Origin: an uncultured Campylobacter sp.
Lineage (GTDB): Bacteria; Campylobacterota; Campylobacteria; Campylobacterales; Campylobacteraceae
Reading direction: 5' to 3'
Length of the DNA: 64,000 nt
Assembly (NCBI RefSeq): GCF_937921625.1
Contig: NZ_CAKZTI010000048.1
Location: 1-64,000, forward strand
In this document: in pieces, positions 45,024 through 54,728 of the stretch
Layout of the letters: each line of letters begins with the position of its first letter
How positions within the stretch are numbered: position 1 is the stretch's first letter
The notes under the pieces: generated by a model
The model's input: only the letters and a program-made list of their open reading frames with translations
Told to the model about the DNA's origin: nothing
The model's database searches: none
Made by a program: the position numbers and the translations under genes

Positions 45024-46559
45024 ATGCAAACGGCAGACATTTTAGTGCTGGACTTCGGCTCTCAATACACCCAGCTGATCGCTAGACGCTTGCGCGAACA
45101 AGGCGTTTACACCGAGCTGATCGCATACGACGCACCGATCGATAAGATAAAAGCAAAAAACCCCAAAGGCCTTATTTTAAGCGGCGGGCCCGCTAGCGTT
45201 TACGCCAAAGGCGCGTATTTTTGCGACGATAGAATTTTTGAGCTTGGAATTCCGATTTTAGGTATCTGCTACGGCATGCAGCTCATCGCGCATAAATTTG
45301 GCGCCAGCGTCGTGCCTGCGGGCAAAAAAGAGTATGGCAAAGCCTCTTTGAAACTGCTTCGCGCCAGCAGGCTATTTGGCGGCGTGGAGGATAACTCTAC
45401 TGTCTGGATGAGTCACTCAGACAAGGTCGAGAGCCTGCCGGAGGGCTTTGAGGTGATGGCAAGCTCGGATGAGAGTGAATGGTGCGTATTTGGCGACGAG
45501 ATCCGTAAAATTTATGCGCTACAATTTCACCCCGAGGTCTGCCACAGCGAGTTCGGCGATAGAATTTTAAAAAATTTTGCCAAAGAGATCTGTGGAATAA
45601 CCAGCACTTGGAATATGGGCAGCTTCGCCAAAGAGCAGATGATCAAAATAAAAGAACGCGTAGGCAGCGCCAAAGTGCTTTGCGCGGTAAGCGGCGGCGT
45701 GGATAGCTCGGTCGTAGCGGCGCTTTTGGCGCATGCGGTGCCACAGAGCCTAATAGCGGTTTTCGTCGATAACGGACTACTCCGCACGGGCGAGCGCAAG
45801 GCGGTGGAGGAGATGTTTAGACTCAAACTCGGCGTGAGCTTAGACGTGATCGATGCTAGCGAGCTGTTTTTAAGCAGACTAAAAGGGGTGGTCGATCCCG
45901 AGCAAAAACGCAAAATCATCGGCGCGACCTTCATCGAGGTTTTCAGCAAAGAAGCGGCAAAACACAAAAACGTAAAATTTCTAGCCCAAGGCACGCTCTA
46001 CACCGACATCATCGAAAGCTCGGTCGCAGGCTCAAGCAAAACAATCAAAAGCCATCACAACGTAGGCGGCCTGCCTAAAGATATGAAATTTGAACTGATC
46101 GAGCCTCTGCGCGAAATTTTTAAAGACGAGGTACGCCAGCTGGGACTTGAGCTAGGTCTTTCGCGCGAAGTCGTTTTCCGCCATCCATTCCCTGGTCCGG
46201 GTCTTGCGATCCGCATAATGGGCGAGGTAAATACGCCGAGCCTCGAGCTACTGCGCAAAGCCGACGTGATCCTGCGCGACGAGCTAAAATCAAGCGGCTG
46301 GTACAACAAAACGTGGCAGGCGTTTTGCGTGCTGCTAAACGTGCACTCCGTGGGAGTCATGGGCGATAACCGCACCTATGAAAACGCCGTGTGCGTGCGC
46401 GTAGTGGACGCTAGCGACGGCATGACGGCCAGCTTCTCGCGCTTGCCGTACGACCTGCTAGAAAACGTCTCTCGACGCATCATAAACGAAGTAGACGGCA
46501 TCAACCGCGTAGTTTACGACATCTCAAGTAAACCGCCCGCAACGATAGAGTGGGAGTAA
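45024..46559 (+). CDS. guaA: GMP synthase (glutamine-hydrolysing)
   Basis: Converts XMP to GMP (511 residues). Amidotransferase domain with [10 protein letters not shown] (nucleophile Cys) and [13 protein letters not shown], then ATP pyrophosphatase domain with the P-loop [15 protein letters not shown] at about residue 225, and the dimerisation domain ending in the invariant [11 protein letters not shown]. Full length. The following gene starts one base after its stop region. Confidence 0.97.
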   Translation: MQTADILVLDFGSQYTQLIARRLREQGVYTELIAYDAPIDKIKAKNPKGLILSGGPASVYAKGAYFCDDRIFELGIPILGICYGMQLIAHKFGASVVPAGKKEYGKASLKLLRASRLFGGVEDNSTVWMSHSDKVESLPEGFEVMASSDESEWCVFGDEIRKIYALQFHPEVCHSEFGDRILKNFAKEICGITSTWNMGSFAKEQMIKIKERVGSAKVLCAVSGGVDSSVVAALLAHAVPQSLIAVFVDNGLLRTGERKAVEEMFRLKLGVSLDVIDASELFLSRLKGVVDPEQKRKIIGATFIEVFSKEAAKHKNVKFLAQGTLYTDIIESSVAGSSKTIKSHHNVGGLPKDMKFELIEPLREIFKDEVRQLGLELGLSREVVFRHPFPGPGLAIRIMGEVNTPSLELLRKADVILRDELKSSGWYNKTWQAFCVLLNVHSVGVMGDNRTYENAVCVRVVDASDGMTASFSRLPYDLLENVSRRIINEVDGINRVVYDISSKPPATIEWE

Positions 46560-46560
46560 G

Positions 46561-47172
46561 ATGAAACAAATCTGCATCATTTTAGCGCATCCTTACGAAA
46601 GAAGCCTAAATGCAGCTATTGCAAACGTAGCGGTAGAAAAGCTGCAAAATAGCGGCTACGAGGTTAAATTTCATGATCTATATAAGGAGAAATTTAATCC
46701 GATCCTTAGCGGCGCTGAGCTCGTGAGCGATGAAAGCGACGACGAGCTGTTAAAGGCGCATCAAAAAGACATAGCAAACGCCCACGGCATCGTGATTGTC
46801 CATCCGAACTGGTGGGGCGAGCCGCCCGCCATCCTCAAGGGCTGGATTGACCGTGTGCTAAGGCAGAGAGTAGCCTACGATTTTGCGCCGGGCGATAACG
46901 GCGGCGGGCTTCCGATAGGACTTTTAAAGGCTAAAGCCGCCGTAGTTTTCAACACCTCCAACACCCCCGAGGCCAGAGAAAACAAGATATTCGGCGATCC
47001 GCTGGAAAGAATTTGGAAAAGCTGCATTTTTGATTTTTGCGGCGTGAAAACCTTTGAGCGGCTGATGTTTAGAGTGGTCGCGGATAGCGACGAAGCTGAG
47101 CGAAAGGTCTGGTTAGAGCAGGTAGCGCAGACGCTGGATAGGTACTTTCCGAAGCAGATTAATTTGCTTTAA
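46561..47172 (+). CDS. NAD(P)H-dependent oxidoreductase, flavodoxin-like fold (MdaB/KefF type)
   Basis: Predicted FAD-type quinone reductase (203 residues). IILAHPYERSLNAAIANVA is the flavin-binding start, NAHGIVIVHPNWWGEPPAILKGWIDRVL is the typical WWxxPAxLKGWxDRV motif, and NTSNTPEARE follows. Homologues reduce quinones or modulate potassium efflux. The physiological substrate here is not known. It starts immediately after guaA. Confidence 0.8.
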   Translation: MKQICIILAHPYERSLNAAIANVAVEKLQNSGYEVKFHDLYKEKFNPILSGAELVSDESDDELLKAHQKDIANAHGIVIVHPNWWGEPPAILKGWIDRVLRQRVAYDFAPGDNGGGLPIGLLKAKAAVVFNTSNTPEARENKIFGDPLERIWKSCIFDFCGVKTFERLMFRVVADSDEAERKVWLEQVAQTLDRYFPKQINLL

Positions 47173-47293
47173 ATTTAAAAATGCGCTGCTCGCAAAATCC
47201 GAACGGCATAGAATTTGACTGCCTATTTAAACAGATGCGCGCCGAATTCGCTCGCACATTTGGCGCAAAATCTATGAAATTTAGGAGGTAATC

Positions 47294-47494
47294 ATGCTTA
47301 GATTAATCGCTGCGATGGCGATTTTAGCGGCTCTCATATACTTCGTGATGGGAGGCGGCGGCAAAAAGACGATCAAAGATTACAAAAATTTCAGCCGCGA
47401 GGAGCTGGAGACTTTATGCCTCGAAAAGAACGACAAGATCGCCTGCCAGCGTATCGCCGTGGACTATATCAAAGAAAATAAACCGAAAAAATGA
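47294..47494 (+). CDS. Small membrane-anchored protein, function unknown
   Basis: A 66-residue protein with one N-terminal helix (LIAAMAILAALIYFVMG) and a hydrophilic C-terminal tail with two cysteines (CLEKNDKIACQ). A clear TTTAGGAGGTAATC ribosome site supports it as real. No family recognised. Confidence 0.6.
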   Translation: MLRLIAAMAILAALIYFVMGGGGKKTIKDYKNFSREELETLCLEKNDKIACQRIAVDYIKENKPKK

Positions 47495-47755
47495 TCTAAA
47501 TTTGCGAGGCTAATTTCGCGGTTTCGTTCAAACAGCGCGCGGTTAAATTTCTTTCTAGCCCGGTCCAAACGCTGCGCGGATAAATTTGCCTGCAAAGCAC
47601 GGCTGAAATGCCGATTTGATCAATACCGAGCGCCGCGCAAATAGCGTAAATTAAGCAACAGCAAGGATTAGCGTGCGCGCCGATGAAACCGCTAGCGCAA
47701 ATTAAAAGCGATAAATCGCGCTGTGTTCTTTACGCGCAGACAAAAGGAGCGACCG

Positions 47756-48988
47756 ATGAAAATTTTATGGCAAAGCAGGCTTCAAAACAGACTTCGCGAT
47801 ATCGGCGAAAACGTCCTAATAAAGGGCGATCGCGCATTTTATATGGGCGATAACGACGAGCAAAAACAGATGAAGCTTAGAAAATTCTCGCTTGCAAGCG
47901 GCAAGCAGCTAGCCGGCGCGCCTTTCCGCGATTTTACCCGTGCCGCGACCTTTGACGACAACGGCCGCACGCTCGTAGTTTTGGGCTTTATAGACACGAT
48001 TTATAAATTTAACGCCGCGGATCTCGCGCTCATCACAAAGCACAAAAAGGGCGTGCTAAAATACGGCAACTTTATCGCGCTAAGTAGCAAGGATGGCGAT
48101 AAAAAGGCTATTACGGCGACAGATGACACGCTTTTTATTTACGATTTTAAGACGCAGGCGGGCACGCGAAAGCGATTAAAGGGCTGCGCGGCGATTTTTA
48201 AACAGGACGAGCTAAATTTCTTGATTTTTACGCGCTCGGGTCAAATTTACGGCTTAAATTTAAGCGGTTGCGAGCTTAAAATCATCGCTAAAACTTGCCC
48301 TATGACGCAGGTGCAGCGCGCAAGCGGCGGATATTGCATTCGCGTGGGCGAAGCGGGCGAAAACGGCGAAATAAAGGGTGGTAACGAGCTTGTTTTTACG
48401 GACGCAAATTTTAATATTAAATTCCGCGTGGAGCTGGACTTTGATTTCGATAAATTAGATCTTGCGGCGGATGGACCAGACGGCTGGCGCGGACACTTTA
48501 TAAACGAGCCGAACGAGCTGAGGATTCTTGATATTGTGCGTAGCGAGGCGGACGGCTTCGGGCACGGCGGCTCGGGCGGATTTACTTAGGATGGGGCGAG
48601 TAAATCCAGGTGCGAAGCGACGGATAAATTTGAGTACGACGAGCCCTTTAAATTTAAACTCGGCGAGCAGGTCCAATATCTCGCGGCAAAGCCCGTGCTG
48701 GCGCATAAATTTAAACAAAAGGGCACGAGAATTTTAGGCGTCATTACGGCTGCTTCTTGCCGGGCTGCGAGCACAAAATCCGAAACGGAGCAAAATGGCG
48801 CATTTGCCGAGCAAAATTTAGCGCCCGAGGGCAGCAGCCGCGACGAAAAAGAAAAATATTCACTCCTCGCTCCCGGTAAAAATGAAAAACGCAGGCATCG
48901 CGCGCTTGAGTTCACCCGCGATCTCATACTAGTCGATAACGCCTACGACGAGGATACGGAGCAAATTTTAACCTGCTATGAAATCTAA
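47756..48988 (+). pseudogene. Beta-strand-rich protein gene interrupted by an in-frame amber codon
   Basis: The frame runs from ATG 47756 (AAGGAGCGACCG ahead) for 277 residues to TAG 48587-48589. The same frame then continues open and protein-like for another 132 residues (TDKFEYDEPFKFKLGEQVQYL, EFTRDLILVDNAYDEDTEQIL) to a stop at 48986-48988. The first part has repeated short strands (FYMGDNDEQKQMKLRKFSLASGK, TFDDNGRTLVVLGF, TDDTLFIYDF, FTRSGQIYGLNLSG) that suggest a WD-like or other beta-propeller fold. Either the gene is inactivated or truncated by the amber codon, or two proteins are made. No function is assigned. Confidence 0.5.
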
Positions 48989-49374
48989 GCCATGATCCAA
49001 GCACACCCATATTCCTGATTTAAAATTTGCAGCCGTGATTTCACGCCTTTAATTAAGGCAGATTTGTTAAAAATTTTGCAAAAATTTTATATAGAATTCT
49101 ACCAAGACACAGAAATACCCGTTTAAAAATTCTACGACATGCAGGCGAGAGCATTGCAAAAAATCGCGGCTCAGCGATAAGTACGGCGCAACGGCAAGGA
49201 CAAATCTTAACGCCCTAAGTGCGGGCAAATTTAAAGTGCTCTTCAAGAGGTACGCGCGAAATTTAATCTCTAGCAGCGGGTTAAATTTTATGACTCGCAC
49301 GCCCGCACCCTATCAAATTTAAAATTTCAGATCAACGACGATTTGTACGGCGCGACCGCGCCCTTTCGTCACTA
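48989..49374 (-). other. Intergenic, no gene seen
   Basis: About 385 bp between convergent genes. AAATTT-rich, with one short minus-strand open frame lacking a ribosome site. Nothing else recognised. Confidence 0.5.
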
Positions 49375-49590
49375 TCAGCACTTGACGTTTTTTGCCTTGC
49401 TATCTTGCATCGCGCGGAAAAATTCCGCCCTGCTTAGCGGGATTTCGTCCGGATGAGCGCTTCTGAAATGGCGCAGATAGCCCTCGTAATCGCCGAGCCC
49501 GATGAGCGGCGCAAGTGCGACATCCGCGCGCGCCAAAAACCTCGCCACGGCCTTCGGGGCTGCGAGCGGGTTAAATTTAAACTTTTTCAT
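49375..49590 (-). CDS. YbdD/YjiX family protein, CstA partner
   Basis: A 71-residue protein of the YbdD/YjiX (DUF466) family: GLGDYEGYLRHFRSAHPDEIPLSRAEFFRAMQD is the family's conserved YxxYxxHxxxxHPdxxpmsxxeFxxxxxdaR-like region. Members are encoded directly after CstA/YjiY-type permeases and are needed for their activity in other bacteria. Its ATG lies inside the end of cstA (14-bp overlap), implying coupled translation. Confidence 0.85.
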   Translation of the reverse strand: MKKFKFNPLAAPKAVARFLARADVALAPLIGLGDYEGYLRHFRSAHPDEIPLSRAEFFRAMQDSKAKNVKC

Positions 49591-51664
49591 AAACGCCCCT
49601 ATCTACGTACTCGCTTTCCGCTAGCTTGAAATATCCATCGCTTGCGCCGCCCTTTGAAATTTTAAGGCACATTCGGATCGTTTGGGCGATGACGATGATC
49701 GTAACGACGACGAAAAGAGCACATAGCACGGCGTCGATGACGTTGTTTCTGATGATAGCCTGCGCCTTTTCGATTGCCGCGGGATCGCTTAGGCTAGCGA
49801 GCTTGGCGGCGGTGTTTTGCGCTATAGCCACGTGGCTTACCGCGTCATGCACGCGCTCGCCGTTAGCCGGCATCAGCTTTAAGATCGCCGCATAAAGCGT
49901 GGTTATAAGCACCCAAATCGCAGGAGCGATCGTGACGAAGGCGTATTTTTGCTTGCCCATTTTAAAAAGCACCACCGTCGCAAGCAGCAGCGCGATGCCC
50001 GCGAGCATCTGATTGGACGCGCCGAAAAGCGGCCACAGCGTGTAAATTCCGCCCATAGGATCGGTAACGCCGCTGTAGAGCAGATAGCCCCAGCCCGCCA
50101 CGCAGATCAGCGTCGCAATGATGCCGTAGAGGAAATTTTTGGTATCGGAAAACGGCTTATAGACGTTGCCTAAAATTTCTTGCACCATAAAGCGCCCCGT
50201 GCGCGTGCCCGCATCGACCGCGGTCAGAATAAACAGCGCTTCAAACAAAATCGCGAAATGGTACCAAAACGCCATCAGCTCCTTGCCGCCGATGATCTGA
50301 TGCAGCAGCATCGTTAGCCCCATCGCAAAGGTAGGAGCGCCGCCCGTGCGGCTCATCATCGTGGTTTCGCCGACGTTTGAAGCCAAGGCGCCGATCTGCT
50401 CGGGCGTAATGCTAAATCCGATAGAGCTTATATACGCCGCGGCGCTTACCGCGTCTTTGCCCAGTACCGCAGCTGGCGAGTTGATAGCGAAATATTCGCC
50501 CGGGCTTAGGATGCACGCCGATACGAGCGCCATTACGCCCACGAGGCTCTCCATAAGCATCGAGCCGTAGCCGATGAAAAGAGTGTGGGTTTCGCGCTCG
50601 ACCATCTTCGGCGTCGTGCCGCTGGAGATCAGCGCGTGAAAGCCCGAGATCGCGCCGCATGCGATAGTGATAAACAAAAACGGAAATATCGGACCGGCAA
50701 AAACAGGACCCGTGCCGTCGATAAATTTCGTCGTAGCGGGCATTTTAAGCTCGGGCGCGACAAAGATTATCGCGACCGCCATACCGATGATGACGCCGAG
50801 CTTAAGGAAAGTACTTAGATAATCGCGCGGCGCAAGCAACAGCCACACGGGCAAGATAGCCGCTACAAAGCCGTAGCCGATCGTAAGAAGTGCTAGCGTC
50901 TCGCCCTTTAGCGAAAAGACATCGTGCCAGTACAGATCGATCGCCACGTAATGCCCGCCCCAAAGCGAAAGCATCAGCAAAATAAAGCCGATGATCGATG
51001 CCTCGCTGACCTTGCCCGGGCGCAAGAACCTCATGTAAATTCCCATAAATACGGCGATCGGTATCGTCATCGCGATCGTAAAAAGCCCCCAGGGCGAGTT
51101 TGCGAGCGCTTTTACGACGACCATCGCCAAGATCGCTACGATGATCAGCATGATGAAAAAAATCCCGATCATCGCGATACCGCCCGTGAGCTTACCCATC
51201 TCATCTTTGATCATCTCGCCGAGGCTCTTGCCGCCGCGTCGCGTAGATAGCACGAGCACGATGAAATCATGCACCGCGCCTGCGAGCACGACGCCCACCA
51301 AAAGCCAGATCATGCCGGGTAGATAGCCCATCTGTGCGGCTACTACGGGGCCTACGAGCGGTCCGGCGCCAGCGATAGCGGCGAAATGGTGGCCGAAAAG
51401 GACGTATTTGTTCGTAGGGACGTAATCTCGTCCGTCGTTTCGGATCACCGCAGGAGTCGCGCGACGATCGTCCAGCTCAAAGACGCGATACGCGATAAAG
51501 CGCCCGTAGAAGGTGTATCCAATCAGATAGATGCACGCGCTGGCTACTACGAGCCAGACGGCGCTGATGCTCTCGCCTTTATTTAGCGCAAGTACGCCGA
51601 AACACCACGCCCCTATGACGGCGACCGCCGCCCAAAGGATCTTTTGCCAAAATTTCATGCTCAC
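49577..51664 (-). CDS. cstA: Carbon starvation protein A, peptide/pyruvate permease
   Basis: Large inner-membrane permease (695 residues) with about 16-18 helices. Hallmarks are RDYVPTNKYVLFGHHFAAIAGAGPLVGPVVAAQMGYLPG at about residues 80-118 and SSGTTPKMVERETH. CstA in Campylobacter takes up peptides when carbon is scarce; related BtsT/YjiY transports pyruvate. Paired with a YbdD-type partner. ATG preceded by AAGGAGTGAGC. Confidence 0.94.
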   Translation of the reverse strand: MSMKFWQKILWAAVAVIGAWCFGVLALNKGESISAVWLVVASACIYLIGYTFYGRFIAYRVFELDDRRATPAVIRNDGRDYVPTNKYVLFGHHFAAIAGAGPLVGPVVAAQMGYLPGMIWLLVGVVLAGAVHDFIVLVLSTRRGGKSLGEMIKDEMGKLTGGIAMIGIFFIMLIIVAILAMVVVKALANSPWGLFTIAMTIPIAVFMGIYMRFLRPGKVSEASIIGFILLMLSLWGGHYVAIDLYWHDVFSLKGETLALLTIGYGFVAAILPVWLLLAPRDYLSTFLKLGVIIGMAVAIIFVAPELKMPATTKFIDGTGPVFAGPIFPFLFITIACGAISGFHALISSGTTPKMVERETHTLFIGYGSMLMESLVGVMALVSACILSPGEYFAINSPAAVLGKDAVSAAAYISSIGFSITPEQIGALASNVGETTMMSRTGGAPTFAMGLTMLLHQIIGGKELMAFWYHFAILFEALFILTAVDAGTRTGRFMVQEILGNVYKPFSDTKNFLYGIIATLICVAGWGYLLYSGVTDPMGGIYTLWPLFGASNQMLAGIALLLATVVLFKMGKQKYAFVTIAPAIWVLITTLYAAILKLMPANGERVHDAVSHVAIAQNTAAKLASLSDPAAIEKAQAIIRNNVIDAVLCALFVVVTIIVIAQTIRMCLKISKGGASDGYFKLAESEYVDRGVYEKV

Positions 51665-52026
51665 TCCTTAAATTAGCGAGCGGCTTAGGCAGTATGTCGT
51701 TTTAACAAAACGGCTTGCGTCTTTGAAGCAGAGCTCGCTAAGTAAAATTTAATGCGTATTTTATCGGCGTTTTTATAATTTAAAGCTGAATTGCAAAATT
51801 AAAAAGAGCTTTCGACGTTTAAATTTGACGCCTAAATTTTGAATTTCAAATTTAAAGAGCCGGCTTGGCGGCGCACGAAATTTTAATACTTAATCGCCCT
51901 AAATTTAACCCCGCAGCTCTTAGCCGTTACGGAATTTATCGCGATTTAAGAAACCAAGCGATAAAATCTTATGATAACGATTTTAATTTCTTAACAAAAA
52001 TCGCGAATACTTTTAGGAGGAAATTT
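51665..52026. other. Intergenic between cstA and the heme operon
   Basis: About 360 bp between divergent genes, AT-rich. It should hold promoters for both sides. A Fur-like stretch is listed separately. A plus-strand open frame begins here (51865) without ribosome site and only its last part (from 52027) is called. Confidence 0.5.
51967..51990. promoter_or_regulatory. Candidate Fur-type operator and -10 for the heme operon
   Basis: The stretch TTATGATAACGATTTTAATT resembles a degenerate Fur hexamer array (NATWAT units) and includes TATGAT, a possible -10 box, 50-60 bp before the AGGAGG of the first ORF. Iron control of such an operon is usual. Weak by-eye match. Confidence 0.3.
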
Positions 52027-52221
52027 ATGCCAGATCAGGTGTGCGGCTACATACTTTTTCGCGCCCATATCAAAAGCTCTGCGAGCCGCGAAAATAACGA
52101 TGCGAGCCGCGAGAATTTCATAAATTCCGCGCGTATAAATTCCTGGCATCGCTTAAATTTTAAAATATCCGCCGCGACGAAATCTGCGCGTATAGTTCGC
52201 CTGGTGGGCTATGAGCTTTAA
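52027..52221 (+). CDS. Small ORF at the head of the heme operon
   Basis: A 64-residue frame beginning MPDQVCGYILFRAHIKSSAS behind a near-ideal AGGAGGAAATTT ribosome site, and overlapping the permease start by 11 bp (ends GGCTATGAGCTTTAA). The ribosome site and overlap argue for a translated small protein or a leader peptide that couples translation to the permease gene. No homology is recognised, and the tail is Arg/Ser/Asn-rich. Confidence 0.45.
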   Translation: MPDQVCGYILFRAHIKSSASRENNDASRENFINSARINSWHRLNFKISAATKSARIVRLVGYEL

Positions 52222-53179
52222 ATTTTATCTCTTTCTAATCGCAGCTTTTATATTGCTTGCTTTAGTGGCCGTAAGTAGCGGTGGGGCGAGCATTTCGCTG
52301 GGCGACATCGTAAAATTTTTCACCTTCGGCGAGATAGACGAGACCAAGCAGCTAATTCTAACGCAAATGCGCCTGCCGCGCCTCGTGCTTGGAATTTTAA
52401 TAGGCGCGCTACTGGCAACTTCCGGCGTAGTGGTGCAAAGCGTGTTTTTAAACCCGCTTGCGGATCCCTACATCATCGGCATCGCCTCGGCAGCGACTTT
52501 CGGCGCAGTCATAGCTTACCTGCTGGGGCTTAGCGACGTTTTTTACGGAATTTTCGCGTTTTTAAGCGCAAGCGCGCTGTCGATCGTGATCTTTAAGCTC
52601 GCCGCCCACACCCGCTCGATCTCGACACTACTGATCGTAGGTATCGCCGTATCGTCGTTTTTGGGCGCATTTACCTCTTTCGCGGTCTATCTAATCGGAG
52701 AGGACAGCTTTAGAATTACGGCGTGGATGATGGGCTATCTAGGCGGGGCGAATTGGCAAAAGATCGCGCTTTTACTGCCGCCGCTGCTGTTTTGCATGGC
52801 GTATTTTTACGCGAAGCGCCACGAGCTAAATATCATCTTAAACGGCGACGAGGAGGCGAAGTCGCTGGGGCTCAACGTCGAGAAGTCCAAAAAGAGCCTA
52901 CTCATCGTCTCTTCGCTCATCATCGGCTTTTCGGTCGCATTTACGGGGATGATAGGCTTCGTGGGGCTCATCATTCCGCATACGCTTCGCATGGCGCTTC
53001 GCACGTCTAGTAACGCCGTGTTGATCCCCGCTAGCGCGCTTACCGGCGGAGTTTTTTTGGTTTTTTGCGACATAATCGCTAAAAACGCCCTCTCGCCGGT
53101 AGAAATTCCAATCGGCGTGGTGACTTCGTTTTTCGGCGCGCCATTTTTCCTATACCTTGCGTTTAGGAAGCACGCATGA
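52211..53179 (+). CDS. hmuU: Heme/iron ABC transporter permease (FecCD/BtuC family)
   Basis: Inner-membrane permease (322 residues) of the FecCD family with about nine or ten helices: LRLPRLVLGILIGALLATSGVVVQSVFLNPLADPYIIGI is the signature N-terminal region and GMIGFVGLIIPHTLRM the late motif contacting the ATPase. The family imports heme, siderophores or vitamin B12. Heme is inferred from the two downstream enzymes. Overlaps the ATPase start by four bases. Confidence 0.8.
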   Translation: MSFKFYLFLIAAFILLALVAVSSGGASISLGDIVKFFTFGEIDETKQLILTQMRLPRLVLGILIGALLATSGVVVQSVFLNPLADPYIIGIASAATFGAVIAYLLGLSDVFYGIFAFLSASALSIVIFKLAAHTRSISTLLIVGIAVSSFLGAFTSFAVYLIGEDSFRITAWMMGYLGGANWQKIALLLPPLLFCMAYFYAKRHELNIILNGDEEAKSLGLNVEKSKKSLLIVSSLIIGFSVAFTGMIGFVGLIIPHTLRMALRTSSNAVLIPASALTGGVFLVFCDIIAKNALSPVEIPIGVVTSFFGAPFFLYLAFRKHA

Positions 53180-53949
53180 AAGTAAGCGGGCTAAACTTCA
53201 GCTACGGCAAGCGAGCGATTTTGCGAGGTATCGAGTTAAATTTAAAACGGGGCAAATTTTACGGGATTTTGGGTCCTAACGGCTGCGGCAAGAGCACCTT
53301 GCTAAAAAATATCTTGCAAATTTTAAAGCCCGCAAGCGGGATCATCGAAATAAACGGCAAAAAGGCGAGCGAGTATAGCCTAAAAGAGCTTGCGGCGCTC
53401 ATCGGCTTCGTACCGCAAAAAACAGCCCTCGCCGCGCCGCTTAGCGTGAAAGAAATTTTGCTTGCGGGCAGATTTTGCCGATTAAAAAGCGCTTTTAGCG
53501 GCTACGATGCGAGCGACCGCGACAAGGTAGAGCGAATCGCCGAGCTTTTGGACGTGAAAAAATTTTTAAATCGCAGCGCGTTTGAGCTAAGCGGCGGCGA
53601 GTTCGGGCGCGTGCTGCTTGCCAGAGCGCTCGTAAGCGAGCCTGAAATTTTACTGCTCGATGAGCCCACGGGCGCGCTTGATATGAACTACGCGATCGAG
53701 GCGATGAGGATCTGCGAAAATTTAACCAAAACGCTAAATTTAACGAGCGTCATCGTGCTGCACGATCTAAATTTAGCCTCACTGTTTTGCGATGAAATTT
53801 TGATGCTAAAAGACGGTGTAGTGAGGTATCGCGGTAGCGCGGGCGAGCTTTTTACGCCGCAGATCATAAAAGAAATTTACGGCTTTGACGCCTTGATAGT
53901 CGAAAATTTAGGAACCAAATTTATCTTACCGCAAAAGGAGAAAATGTGA
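53176..53949 (+). CDS. hmuV: Heme/iron ABC transporter ATP-binding protein
   Basis: ATPase subunit of 257 residues. Walker A GPNGCGKST (about 33-41), Q-loop FVPQKTA, signature LSGGEFGRVLLARAL, Walker B ILLLDEPTGALD and H-loop VIVLHDLN are all present. Overlaps permease and binding-protein genes by four bases on each side, so the set is translationally coupled. Confidence 0.88.
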   Translation: MKVSGLNFSYGKRAILRGIELNLKRGKFYGILGPNGCGKSTLLKNILQILKPASGIIEINGKKASEYSLKELAALIGFVPQKTALAAPLSVKEILLAGRFCRLKSAFSGYDASDRDKVERIAELLDVKKFLNRSAFELSGGEFGRVLLARALVSEPEILLLDEPTGALDMNYAIEAMRICENLTKTLNLTSVIVLHDLNLASLFCDEILMLKDGVVRYRGSAGELFTPQIIKEIYGFDALIVENLGTKFILPQKEKM

Positions 53950-54728
53950 AAAAAATTCTTATAGCTTTGCTTTCGGCGAGTTTTGCGCTCGCCAAAGGCC
54001 TGGTAGTGCTCGACCCCGCCGCAGTCGAGATCATCTACGCTTTAGGCGCGCAGGATCAGATCGCTGCGATCTCAACTACCTCGATGAGCAAGATCCGCCC
54101 AGAGGCAGAAACCGCAAAACTGCCGAGCGTAGGCACCTACGTAAAGCCGAATATGGAGAAGATCGTCGAACTTAAGCCCGATCTGGTTATTACGAGCTTT
54201 CACTCCGCAGGCGTTAGCGATAATCTGCAAAAACTGGGGCTTAAGAGCCTTGCGATGGATGCGAACTCCACCGCAGAGATCTGCCAAAACGTAAAAAAGA
54301 TCGCGACCATCGTAAAAAAAGAGGGCGAGGCGGATAAAATTTGCGCGCGGATGGATGGAATTTTCGCGGACAAACCCGCTCTTCGCGGTAAAAAAGTAGC
54401 GCTATTTTTCGGCTCAAACGCCACTATGGCCTTTAACGACAAAACCCTAGTAGGCGATATCTTCGCTCGCCTAGGCGCCAAAAATATCGCAGACGGCCTA
54501 AAAGGCAGCACGCCTTCGGTATCTGCCGAATACATCCTCGAGCAAAACCCCGATATAATCGTAGTCGTGGGCGGCGAGACGGAGGATTTTTTAAAGGCAA
54601 ATCCGATCCTTAGCAACACCAAAGCCGTAAAATCGGGCAAAATTTTAAAAGCTCCGACGCTCATCTTGCGAGGCAGCCCGCAGATCGGCGAGACGGTGGA
54701 TGAAATTTACGCGGAGGCAACGAAATAG
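53946..54728 (+). CDS. hmuT: Heme/iron ABC transporter periplasmic binding protein
   Basis: Substrate-binding protein (260 residues) of the BtuF/HmuT class with signal peptide (1-16, SASFALAKG), VVLDPAAVEIIYALGAQDQIAAIS, MEKIVELKPDLVITSF and the second-lobe EYILEQNPDIIVVVGG. Substrate inferred to be heme from the next gene. Ends one base before the radical SAM gene's ATG. Confidence 0.8.
   Translation: MKKILIALLSASFALAKGLVVLDPAAVEIIYALGAQDQIAAISTTSMSKIRPEAETAKLPSVGTYVKPNMEKIVELKPDLVITSFHSAGVSDNLQKLGLKSLAMDANSTAEICQNVKKIATIVKKEGEADKICARMDGIFADKPALRGKKVALFFGSNATMAFNDKTLVGDIFARLGAKNIADGLKGSTPSVSAEYILEQNPDIIVVVGGETEDFLKANPILSNTKAVKSGKILKAPTLILRGSPQIGETVDEIYAEATK

Noticed and set aside
28427..48589. 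Reassignment of TAG as a sense codon
   Set aside because: Two in-frame TAGs occur (28427, 48587), but several intact genes (trpGD, the heme binding protein, TonB receptor, DUF333) end normally at TAG with family-typical C-termini.
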